NCBI GenBank assembly: GCA_964036295.1
Contig: OZ038462.1
Location: 29,077,759 to 29,141,758 of the forward strand
Origin: Plumapathes pennacea
Lineage: Eukaryota > Cnidaria > Anthozoa > Antipatharia > Myriopathidae
Direction of reading: 5' to 3'
Length of the DNA: 64,000 bases
Under the pieces are notes generated by a model. It saw only the letters and a list, made by a program, of their open reading frames with translations. It was not told where the DNA came from and did not search any database. Below, piece after piece: positions 1-18,200 of this stretch (position 1 is the first letter of the stretch; every line of letters starts with the position of its first letter). Both the position numbers and the translations under genes were made by a program.

Positions 1-250
1 TTATCTCCGCATTGAGCCTCATATAACTTACTGGACATAAGAAAAGCTAATGAAAGGAAACAAGTAACTTATTGAAAACTTCACAAATACTTTCAAAGTG
101 GAAATTGCGCACAGAAAGTCTGCAAAATAATGAATATTCAAACAGTTATTTTATACTTCTGGTACACTCTTTGTTTGCGTAGATTGTGGGATTTACCTGG
201 ATTGTTTCTTTACTTAATTCGTTTTCTTTCAACTTCAGTTCTACTCTCAC

Positions 251-2279
251 CTGTCCTCGTCTCTTCACATATGTATGCCTTGTGTCGGTTACCATCAACA
301 CTGTTAAACAGCCCAAATGTTCCGATTGGAACATTCCTTGCTATTAAGGCAAACTTAGTACTGTCCGGCTTCCTTGGCTGCCACCGCTGTATGGTCAGTG
401 GCTTCCCACTCACCCAGGTCCAGTTTGCATTAGTTTGATTTCTATACAGACCGATGTACCACTCGTTATAAGAGGACGCGTACGTTGATCTGTTCTGGAT
501 ATCATTCTTGACAAACTCCCACTCTTCTTTTGTTTCCATGGAGACCAGATCCCCTCCAGCTTCCTGACATTTTTCTCTGCTTCTTTGCCAAGGAAACCCT
601 GCCTTGGTATACGTGTAACACGAGCAAGTTGTGAGGGCTCCTACAAACACGAAAATAATAATTAACGAAAGAGTCAAACTACATATTCTCCCAACCTTTT
701 AAGAAGAAAATGTATGAGTGATTTAGTGGGAATTGATATTTTAATCAGCTTTCGTTATGGCAAGCTATCAAGTTCTCCTTACTGTGTTATAAGTCTCTGG
801 TGAGAAACTGAAGGAGAAAATTGAAGTTAATCACTTTTGGGAGTGACAGGGTTGAAACACCTGCTTGGCAGACGTGTTTGGTATCACGGCTGAAGGTTGA
901 AATTATTGTATTGGTTACGTTCACTGAAAATGTCTTCTTCTGCCGGTTGTGAATGGAAATTTGCATGGACTACAGTGCACATCAAGGTGATTATTGATTG
1001 TTGGGAACAATCCGATTGTTTCCTTGTAAATTGGGAGGTGAAATTGCCGGATGGCGAAACAGTTGGAGAAAAACTTGGGACGGCATTATGCTATACCCCA
1101 CAAGGCCGTCAATATCTTGATCGGTCATTATCACATAAACAGCGGAGGTAAAGGCTTCCTACTCTGGGGTGATAATAGTGAAAAACTTTACAGCGTTTCA
1201 TTTTCACAACAATTACGAAGACGTATATTATTTCAGTCTTGTTAATCAATTCTACACAAACACAAATTTTCAGAATAGAGCGGATACAACTCATCCTCAG
1301 AGGCAAGACGGGGGGCAACAAGTGGCGGAGGGGGAGGGGGGTGGAAGAAAAGTGGAAATAAAAGGGAAGGAAAGAGTAAGTTCATCTCCGCTTTGCAGAG
1401 GAAAACGGTTGCGAAGCTTTGCGTGATTGCTGATATTATACTTCGGTTTCTTTGTCAATAAAACGATAATGAAATAGGTCTACAGGATGCCGTTCCCGCT
1501 ACTTCAGGGAAATGGCCTGACGTTCGACGGCCTAGACTGAATAGCATGATCAACAGCGATTAACAAAGCCAAGTAGAAGACAAATTAAATAAATAATAAA
1601 TATATCAGCCATAAACAGACCCAGTGAACCGTACAACCGATTAATCGTATGAACGAGAACATTCGCCGAAAACCGCAATAAAAAACACGATCGCTGTGTA
1701 TCGAGACATTTGAACAACATATTATGAGGATTGCATTTACAATCTATCCAAATATCTATTTATTACATGACTACACAAGCAAAGTTTACGTCACATTTAA
1801 TATATTAGAAAGTGAACCCCCACGCAGTCACGTCACACTCGATCGGTGTGCTGGGCAGAGAGTTTACATTAAGAAAATAACGTCACATAAACGAAACCTT
1901 GACTTAAGTAGAGTCTCATATTCATGAACAAGAAACGGTCCCTATAAAAAATGCTAAATATCTAGAGAGTATGACAAATCTTGGAACCCACGGCGCCGTG
2001 AGGCGGGGATTTTGTCGCACGCCGCGTTTTAGTTGCATGTGGCGCTCGACTCGCACTTTGAAAAGTAAAGTCGAGTACTAAGCCTTAACCCAGCGAACAC
2101 AGCAACACTGATTTCCGATCACTTAGAGCACTGAGTAGACGAGAATCAACTACATCGCAGATAGTCTAGCCAGTGAACTTCCGTCTAATTAAAACGACTA
2201 ATATTTACTTACCGACTTCAACTGGAGTCGCAATTACGTAAAACAGTGCGAGGTAAAGCTCTGTACCGGAACCTCTCAT
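251..2279 (-). CDS. C-type lectin-like receptor, type A1, 5' part (cut by window edge)
   Basis: Two exons of a minus-strand gene that continues beyond position 1. The signal exon is 2213-2279 (MRGSGTELYLALFYVIATP, hydrophobic core) and ends at a GTAAGT donor in phase 1. The CTLD exon is 251-640, entered through TTTGTAG at 641-642 and left through GTGAGA. The split Gly codon joins the two exons exactly (..VEV-G-ALTTCSC). The CTLD shows the alpha-1 cysteine (EKC), the WIGL-like WYIGL, WTWV and the C-terminal YICEE. The central C2-C3 disulfide cysteines and the WND calcium motif are absent. The Met at the start of the longer open frame (677) lies in the intron and is not the likely start. By comparison with 27818-33173, stalk, membrane and tail exons should lie just outside the window. 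Probable secreted-pathway, cell-surface lectin receptor; the ligand is unknown. Confidence 0.78.
684..853. repeat. Small inverted-repeat element in intron 1 (CTCCCAA...TTGGGAG family)
   Basis: This 170-bp segment has CTCCCAACCTTTT at one end and TTTTGGGAGTGACAGGGTT at the other, a worn terminal inverted repeat of the family best seen at 6616-6840. The same insertion sits in the equivalent intron of the other A1 genes (about 25390-25560 and 31565-31717), so it predates their duplication. The rest of the intron (854-2212) holds a purine- and G-rich stretch at 1308-1372 that could form a G-quadruplex; I see no gene in it. Confidence 0.55.
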
Positions 2280-3097
2280 TGTTTTCCTTTCGTCCTGACA
2301 GATTGCCCCAAACAAATCATAATATTGAAGACGGTATGCAACTCATGCAAGAGATCAGTCGTCGGTAAATGACGTCACGTCCGGCCTCTTAGGCGCGGCA
2401 GCAGTCACTGAATAGCGGTATTCTGAGCATTTGTCATGCTTACTCGGTCCTTCATTTTGATTCTCTAGTTTTATATTGATAACGGATAGCCCTTTCTGTT
2501 ATCTGTGAATTACTGCCTCTGCGCGTTTGACTGGTCTAACAGAATAAATTTAAACTGGTATTCAGCTCAATCCTGGTCAAAATTACTTAGAAACTTCCAT
2601 TTCCTACTTCCCTATATCTCCCACCGCTTCCCTTCCCAAATGTTGAAGCCGTTAAGTCCAAGAATTGAAAAACTGAACATTAGACGGACATTTTGCTACA
2701 AGTAGTGAAATATCCTAAAATTTAGAAGAAGTCCCAAGGAGTTTTGACAAGGGCCCGGTTGTTCAAAAGAACGACTCTTGCATGTTTATCCAAATTAGGT
2801 TTAAAAGTTTGTCTTTAGATTTCGCTCACAACACAATTTCTAGCATAGTCTTTTCGGCAGTAAAACGAGTTTCTTGGGTTGGTCTTTAATCAAAACCATG
2901 CGACTTTGTTAGCCAAGAAGAAAGAACTTTGTTTATCTTAGATCCCAATTCCATAGTCGAGCTTTGGACAACCCGGGCCATGATCATATCTTTGCACTGC
3001 TACAAGTCTATCGTGACCAATCCATATACAGCCGGTGTACACACGAGAGTCAGGAAGAGGTTTTTCTTCATATCGTGGACAATCTCCGTTCGTCTGC
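2280..3097. other. Intergenic spacer between two receptor genes
   Basis: No gene seen. It contains the upstream region of the A1 gene, with a TGACGTCA site at 2370-2377, and at 2751-2767 a lone GGGCCCGGTTGTTCAAA. That sequence equals the terminal repeat of the MITE at 38196-38340. The lone end also occurs at 27498 and 33647, so it was copied with the array. Confidence 0.5.
2370..2377. promoter_or_regulatory. CRE-like TGACGTCA upstream of A1 gene
   Basis: Perfect palindrome TGACGTCA 91 bp upstream of the ATG at 2279. The same octamer sits at 11595-11602, 27118-27125, 33264-33271, 41105-41112 and 51623-51630, always 79-91 bp before a signal-peptide ATG. It matches the consensus for ATF/CREB-type bZIP factors. 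Use as a promoter element is inferred. Confidence 0.5.
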
Positions 3098-11511
<8,414 letters not shown>

Positions 11512-11594
11512 CTTCCTTTGAGTCTGACTGATGACCGCGAACAAACCGAAATACTGAACAGAACTGACTTGTGCAACCGAAAGTCATCAGCGAA

Positions 11595-11602
11595 TGACGT
11601 CA
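11595..11602. promoter_or_regulatory. CRE-like TGACGTCA upstream of A2 gene
   Basis: Palindromic octamer 84 bp before the ATG at 11511, in the context GCGAATGACGTCATACCCC, which is shared with the other A2 genes. Confidence 0.5.
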
Positions 11603-11979
11603 TACCCCTCCTCACGACGCCACTGCAGTCACGAATAAGATCGAGAAAGCGGAAGTTGTGTAAATTCTTGTCACACGTAACTCCTTATATGAAGAAAATA
11701 TGACCAAGACTGTTTTCGAGGTATTCTTTTACCACGAAAAAGGGACCGGGGAGCTGAACAGCATCGATTCATGAAGCTTAATAGATTTCCGCAAATAATA
11801 AGCACGGAGTTAGTGGTGAAGTGAGTCGTGTCTACCATATACATTACTTTTGGCGATTCGAATACAACAGAAAGGAGAACGAAAATAGATTTTAGAGGTT
11901 TCCTTCGCATCTGAAGCGGAAATCGTAACTAACCAATGTGCGTGATGCTTGTCCGCGTTCATGAATTGGGCGGATGTGA

Positions 11980-12372
11980 GTCAATCTTTATTTATTTATT
12001 TAAACACGGTAAAAACATCAGTCATTCAAAACATCAGTACATCAAGTTATTTGAAAGTATTTACATAAAAATATTAATGTATCAATAAAACTGTTTTACA
12101 TGTTTGCCGTGTGGGAGTCCGCTGTAGAAAATAGTTTATCAATGCCTCTTTTGAAGTGATTGATGGAATAGGACATTCTAAGTTCGTGGGGAAGACTGTT
12201 CCAGAGATATGCCCCACTGTAGCTGAAGCTACGTTTTAAATATTCTGTCCTGGGTTTTGGCAGGTTCAGTTTGTTTTCCGCATCTCTTAGATTATAGTTT
12301 GTGATTTGTGGTGCAAATAGGTCTTGTAGATAAACTGGGGTTTGTTTGTGAATAGTTTTAAACATGGCAATA
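11980..12372 (-). mobile_element. 5'-truncated LINE fragment (CR1-like), RT C-terminal end
   Basis: The minus-strand frame 12096-12410 encodes YLQDLFAPQ, YNLRDAENKL, PKPRTEYLKRSFSYSGA and LWNSLPHELR, the usual C-terminal end of reverse transcriptases of animal CR1/L2-type LINEs. The 3' end carries a TAAA-type tail, seen on the plus strand as CTTTATTTATTTATTTAAA from 11986. The paralogous sites near 41480 and 52008 read straight through (CGGATGTGAG/TGCCATATCCGCGG), so the insert is about 11980-12372 and came after the duplication. Confidence 0.75.
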
Positions 12373-13636
12373 TTCGCCATATTCGCGGCACACAATGCCA
12401 CGGGAAACATGGTTTCACAAAGAGAAAACGAGTTGATTCCCTTCCTCGTTCCCAGTCTTAGTCGTTTCTCGCTGATCCGTGTGACTCATAAGAAGCTTCC
12501 CTTACTTTGTTCGGGCTAGAGTTGTTGCCTACTAACGCAGGTCTTAAACTAGATATTGACGGTATAATATATTCTGAATTCTGGCGATTTTAGATATGTC
12601 AAGGCATTTGAGCAATATCAAAAAACCTCCAGGACCTCTTTCAGTGGTTACACCTTGTGACAATAGTTTCCAAACGTATGAAGAAAGAAGACAAGATTAT
12701 AAAATGTGGCCAATGGTTTAAACCCAGGAGTGTGAGCAAGTAAGGATGGTTGTGATCGTCCGGGTTAGAGTAAGTCTCCAGGAAGAGTCTTCAAAGTGTG
12801 TTGAAGATCTTAAGAGAACTATGGCGCTAAATAATCTCATCAATACAGTTTATTTACTTGCGTAGCCTTTAAGAATACATCTCCCGAAATAAGATGAGGA
12901 GGAGCATTTGTTTTCGTCTTATGCTCATCCCTCAACTACGCATGCAACGCAGATCAACACTATAAAAAATGGTGGCAAGAGTGTTATTATGTTGAATTTT
13001 ATTCGGTTATATGTCCTTTATATTCTACTATTTGCGTTGACTTCCTTAATCGTCAGTAAGAGATCACATATATTAGTTTAACAAAATAAAAAGCGAATTA
13101 AAAGTTGACCTCTTCAGATTACTTAAACAACACGGATAAGAAAATGTACAGCTTCCTGAAAATCACACTGAGGTGGTTAGGTCGAGACAGTTTGTCACCA
13201 CAACTATACCTGACTTCCAACGCCCACAAAAATATTAAAGTGATTCAGCTGTGCCAAATTTTAAAATTCAGTGTACAATATTACCTATTCCTAGACCACA
13301 GATACAGATATTAGGTTCAGGAGGAAGATACTGTATCACCAGATGTCGAACAAAATTGCATTCAAGTTACTACCATGATTTGTAATTAAAACGTCCGTTA
13401 TTTTTCATTTATCAGTTATTTCACAGCTTTTTTTCAATTCTCAGTTATATTTAATTAGTTAATTAAAAAAAAATTATTTATTAGTAGAGACAGTTAAATT
13501 GGCCCCGTTTCCTTGGCGATATAAGTTTCTCCCATTCACATTAGTTCTCTGCTTGCTGCGGTTCTTTCGACTAATAAGTAGTAAGCTATATGCATGTTAT
13601 CCAAGAACAGTACAAAGAGATTTAGACACTGGGCCA
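12373..13636. other. Spacer upstream of A2 receptor
   Basis: Homologous to about 41490-42640 and 52030-52635. No gene recognised. It includes a Penelope end fragment at 12708-12792. Confidence 0.4.
12708..12792 (-). mobile_element. Penelope-like element terminal fragment
   Basis: Reverse complement of the 3' end of the Penelope element at 55367-55436; both share AACCCAGGAGTGTGA and GATCGTCCGGGTTAGAG. It is absent from the paralogous site near 41790, so it is an insertion specific to this copy. Confidence 0.6.
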
Positions 13637-13639
13637 GTT

Positions 13640-14771
13640 TACATAGTCAGGGACCCCACTCATTAGTTCGTCCGTGACGTCATCATAACAACAAGACGGC
13701 AAACGATCTACTATGTCAGCGGTCACTCCTGCTTCTCCGGTATACTCATCTGCAGTCAGCGAAGCGCACGTGACCTCAAACGGATTATAGCGATTCTCAC
13801 TCAGTGTCTGATATATATCTGACGAAGCAGTGACGTCCGTGAAGTTCTGGTTATCTGTGATTGTTCAAGCGTGTTCTTTTTTTTCTCTCGTGGACTCCAC
13901 CATCGGGATGTAGCCTTTTCGGGCTTTTTCGTACATCTTGATATTTTCTCGTCGTGATAACAGGGCTACGACCAAGGTGAACAGGAATAATATCACAAGA
14001 GACGATATCAGAACCACTTTGATCATCAACTCACGCGGAGTGCCGGTGAATCGATCAGAAAAAAAGGAGAAAGAAAATACGTTTTAATTTTAAGGAAGAG
14101 ACAAGAACGTGTAGAACTTTATGTTGGTCCTTGATTTTACCTTTTATCGTAGGTTGGGCAGGTCTGGTGTGCAAAAAAGAATTGGCTAGTGGCAAACAAT
14201 CCAGTGAAACTGACCAAAGAAGAGAAAATGGTGAATCAGTGAAGAAAATTGCAGTTGTAGTCAGATTTATATTAGCTGTAACTAACCTGTCACGTGCTCA
14301 CATATAAACCATCTTTTGATGTCAGACATCGTAATATCGTTGAACAGCTCTTTGGTGTTGGCTGGGTAGCTATTGGCCATCAGCACGACCTTCTCACGCC
14401 CTCCACTGGGCTGACCATTCTGCCATGGTAAACGTCCCGTTAAGTTACATTCAGCCCAGTTCAGTTCTGTTCCGCTTACCCAGGTCCACATACTGTTGTT
14501 TTTCATCAGCCCGATGTGCCATTCGTTCTTCGCCATTCGTTTTTTTCCTGTTTCCTTGAAAGCGTATTTAAAGAGTTATGTGCCGTTACTGCAAACAGTT
14601 GAGCAACTGAACTAAGAAAGTAAAACTACGACTGTAGTCGGATAAACTCCCACTCCTCTCTTGTTTCCATGGATACCAGGTCTCTCCCAGTCTTCTTGCA
14701 TTCCTGTCTGCTCTCGGCCCAGGACAAAGCTTCTGAGCCATGAAAAGTGTGACAGGAAAAATTCAACATAG
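13640..14771 (-). pseudogene. C-type lectin-like receptor, type B', decayed
   Basis: Parts in transcription order. First half of the CTLD (about 14640-14771, acceptor CCAAAG, phase 1; CHTFHGSEALSWAESRQEC then WEFI). Second half (14287-14540; EWHIGL, WTWVSG, WFICEHVTG, donor GTTAGT). Stalk exon 14141-14209. Membrane and tail segment 13640-14057, with helix VVLISSLVILFLFTLVVALL. About 100 bp with stops separates the CTLD halves, while the paralog at 45550-45806 is contiguous there. The tail has a TGA (13865-13867) where the copy at 42.8 kb has Gly, and Tyr to Cys in VTCASL (13766-13768). No acceptor of the right phase is visible before the membrane segment, and no signal exon was found. Probably dead; a truncated receptor is possible. 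Confidence 0.65.
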
Positions 14772-14942
14772 CTTTGGAAAAGAAACAGAAAACTGTTAAC
14801 CTGGCTAGTGCTAGAGCTTTTCCTGTTTATTCTTACTTCTGAATCTCGGCCCTCCCCCTTTCCATTTCTGCCATCGCATCTGAGTTATTCACTTTTTGCT
14901 GTATGTCGACGAGAAAACACTCTCTTGACATGTATACATACA

Positions 14943-15187
14943 TGTGGCGACCGGAAGTTGGCTTATTACGTTACAGTTGTTTTTGTATCGCTTGTTGTAG
15001 GCATCACGTGCTGCGCGCGTGATCAATGAACCTTGAACACTTAATTGGGGGCGTAATCAAGAAACGAGAGAGCAAGAGCGGGTTTTGAGATCGAGAGTGA
15101 ACGAAATCAGTTTGAGAGAGTTGTGAGTGATTAAAACTAGTTAACCAACCGCGAGTTTCCTTTGTTGGCGTGAACCAATTCCCGACA
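14943..15187 (+). repeat. 5' LTR of BEL/Pao element
   Basis: 245 bp, TG...CA ends, apparently identical to the 3' LTR. Carries the element's promoter by family analogy. Confidence 0.92.
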
Positions 15188-15267
15188 AAAGTGGCGACCC
15201 TGCCAGGACAGCGAGTAGAAGAATATAACTTGGAAAAGCGGGACGTGGAGCCCGTAAACAATCAACA

Positions 15268-18200
15268 ATGGCAGAGCTAGACCAGGCGTTGAAGAAGATC
15301 AACGCAAAGTGGAAAATGCTGAAGTTTACGCAGGAAGATATACCAAGAATCCGAGAGAAAAACGACTTGAAAGCGTTGGAACGTCTGCAGAAGGTTCTGG
15401 AAGAACAGATCGACGGCGTGCATGAACAGATTGTACAAGTACAAACAATGAGATTTGAGAAAGGAGATGAGCCGGAGGAGATTAGGAAATGGACCCGTGA
15501 GATCGAAGAGAAAGCAGCTGAATTTGACGAGGCTGTGGAAGAGGTGAGAACGGTGACGGCGAACCTACGCGACAAGGCGTTGCAGGAAACGAGAGACCAA
15601 GATGAAAAGAAAGAAGAAGAGAAGCGAAGACAACGTTTCGAAGACGAGATGAGACTCCAGGAGGCCAAATTAGCAGTCCAACAAGAATTCGAGAAGAAGA
15701 GGGAGGAGGCTCGGAGTAAATCCCTGAAAGAAAGCGGAGCCAAACTACCGAAGCTAATAATCACGAAGTTCCAAGGAACTCATCTTGACTGGCAAAGGTT
15801 TTGGAGCCAATTCGAGACGGAAATCGACAAGGCTGACATAACACAGGTAGCTAAGTTTTCTTACCTCAAGGAGCTACTCGCTTCTAAAGTGCGCGCGTCA
15901 GTGGATGGCCTGCCTTACAATTCCGAGGGCTACGAACGAGCAAAAAACATCCTAAAGGAAAAGTATGGGAAAGCGAGCGAAGTGGCTAACGCGCACATGC
16001 AGTGTGTCATCGCCTTACCCACCATACAGGGATCGCAGCCAGTGAGGATACACGATTTTCACGAGAAGCTCTCAACCAACATTCAGACGCTGGAAACAAT
16101 GGGAAGGGCCAAAGAGATCAACGGCTACGTCCGAGCCACCTTAGACAAGCTACCGGGCATCAGAGCAGACCTGGTGCGACTGGATGACGATTGGCAGGAG
16201 TGGGGTTTTTCCCAGATGCTTGAGGCGCTTCGAAAATGGTGTGACAGGAACCCGTTGCCTTCGCCTTCTGACCAATCAAGCAACGACCGTATCCCACCCA
16301 AGCAGCCTAAACGAGAGAGGGTCTTTCACTCAAGGCAGGAAGAATGGACGCCAAAACCGTGTGTTTACTGTGAGTCCGCCGATCACAAGTCTGTCCACTG
16401 TGACAAAATAGTGAGCGTGACAGGGAGGAGGAAGCACCTCAGCGAGAAAAGGTTGTGTTTTAACTGTACTGGCACTAAGCACCGGGCCGCAGATTGCCGA
16501 ATGAAAACGAGTTGTCAGAAGTATCGCAGCATTCATCACACTTCAATCTGTGATAAGCAATCTCAAAACTTTATGTTAGCTACCGGTGAAGGAGACGTGA
16601 TCTACCCAGTGGTAGTGGTCAACGTGAACGGCATAACATGCAGAGCATTGCTGGACACTGGGGCAGGAAGTGCTTATGCCTCAGCAGCACTCATCAAGCG
16701 GCTTGGAAGGCAACCTGCTAGAACGCAGTACAAGAGAATCGAGATGATGATGTGTTCGACTACTCAGAAAATCGAACAGTATGACGTCGAGATTTCAAGC
16801 ATCTGTGGGAAGTTTGAAATGGCAACTACAGTCAGCAAAGTGGATAAAGGAGTCCTGCTGTCTGTTCCAAACCCAGAGTATGCGGACAAGATCAGCAAGT
16901 ATCGTCACCTTCAGGGAGTGGTAATGAATGACAAGGATACTAAGTCAGAGCTGCCGATCCATTTGATACTTGGAGCCAGTGAGTATTCCAGGATAAAGAC
17001 TGACACAAAGCCACAGATTGGAGAACCCGGAGAACCGATCGCCGAGCTAACTACATTGGGCTGGACGATGATGTCAGCAGGGAAGGAAGCAAGTCTAGGC
17101 GGGGCCTACCTTACCAGAACCTCGGCGGCTGATTACGAACAGCTAAGCAGCTTAGATGTTTTAGGCCTTCAGGACAGACCAGGTGGCGATCAGCAATCCG
17201 TGTACGACGATTTCAAAGAACAACTGAGACGAAGCGAGGAAGGATGGTATGAGACGGGGTTACTATGGAAACAAGGTCACGACCCCCTCCCAACCAATAA
17301 GCATGGGAGTCTGAGAAGACTGGAAAGCCTGATCAAGAAACTGCAAAGGGAACCCAACCTCCTGGCTCAGTATGATGAAGTCATTCAAGACCAGTTAGCG
17401 AAGGGAATGGTAGAGAAAGTAACCTGTGACCCAGTGGGAAGAGAATTCTACATTCCTCACAAGGCCGTGATAAGAGAGTCAGCAGAATCCACCAAACTGC
17501 GAATTGTTTTCGACGCATCTGCAAGATCCAACGAGAAGAGTCCTTCGCTGAACGACTGCCTGGAGACGGGACCACCCCTACAAAACTTGCTGTGGAATGT
17601 GCTAGTGAGAAACCGTTTGAAACCTGTAGCATTGGCTGGCGACCTCAAGCAGGCGTTCTTGCAAGTTCGCATTCGGCAGGAAGATCGAGATGCCTTGAGA
17701 TTTCATTGGATCAAGGACAGAGACACCGCAAATGTAGAAGTCTTGAGGTTTACCCGCGCACTGTTCGGTCTCGTGCAGTCACCATTCTTGTTAGGAGGGA
17801 CCCTGCATCACCACTTGGAAAGCCTGAAAGGAAGGTACCCCAGTGAAATAGAAGAAATTGAGAAGAGCTTGTACGTCGACGACGTTATCACCGGAGGAGA
17901 AACCACGGACGAGGTGCACAAACTAAAAGGAACGGCTGTTGAGATATTTGGAGAAGCACAGTTTGAACTGCACAAGTGGCACTCAAATGAACCTGAGCTG
18001 GAAGCAAGTGGTGAGCCGGAAGATGGAAAGCAAAGCTATGCCAAGGAACAATTCGGAGTCAAACCAGGGGAAACCAAAATGTTGGGATTACCATGGAACA
18101 AAACCGAAGACACAGTCGCTGTGATGTTTCCAGAGGCCCCCCCTGAAGTGACCAAAAGAGAAATACTGCGGTTCCTTGCTTCAGTGTACGACCCACTTGG

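Noticed and set aside
641-677. Met start with hydrophobic leader (MTLSLIIIFVFVG) directly before the CTLD
   Set aside because: It lies in the intron before a TTTGTAG acceptor; the upstream signal exon joins the CTLD exon in exact phase. The same holds at 25391 and 31558 and for the MINSPTTNII leaders of A2 copies.
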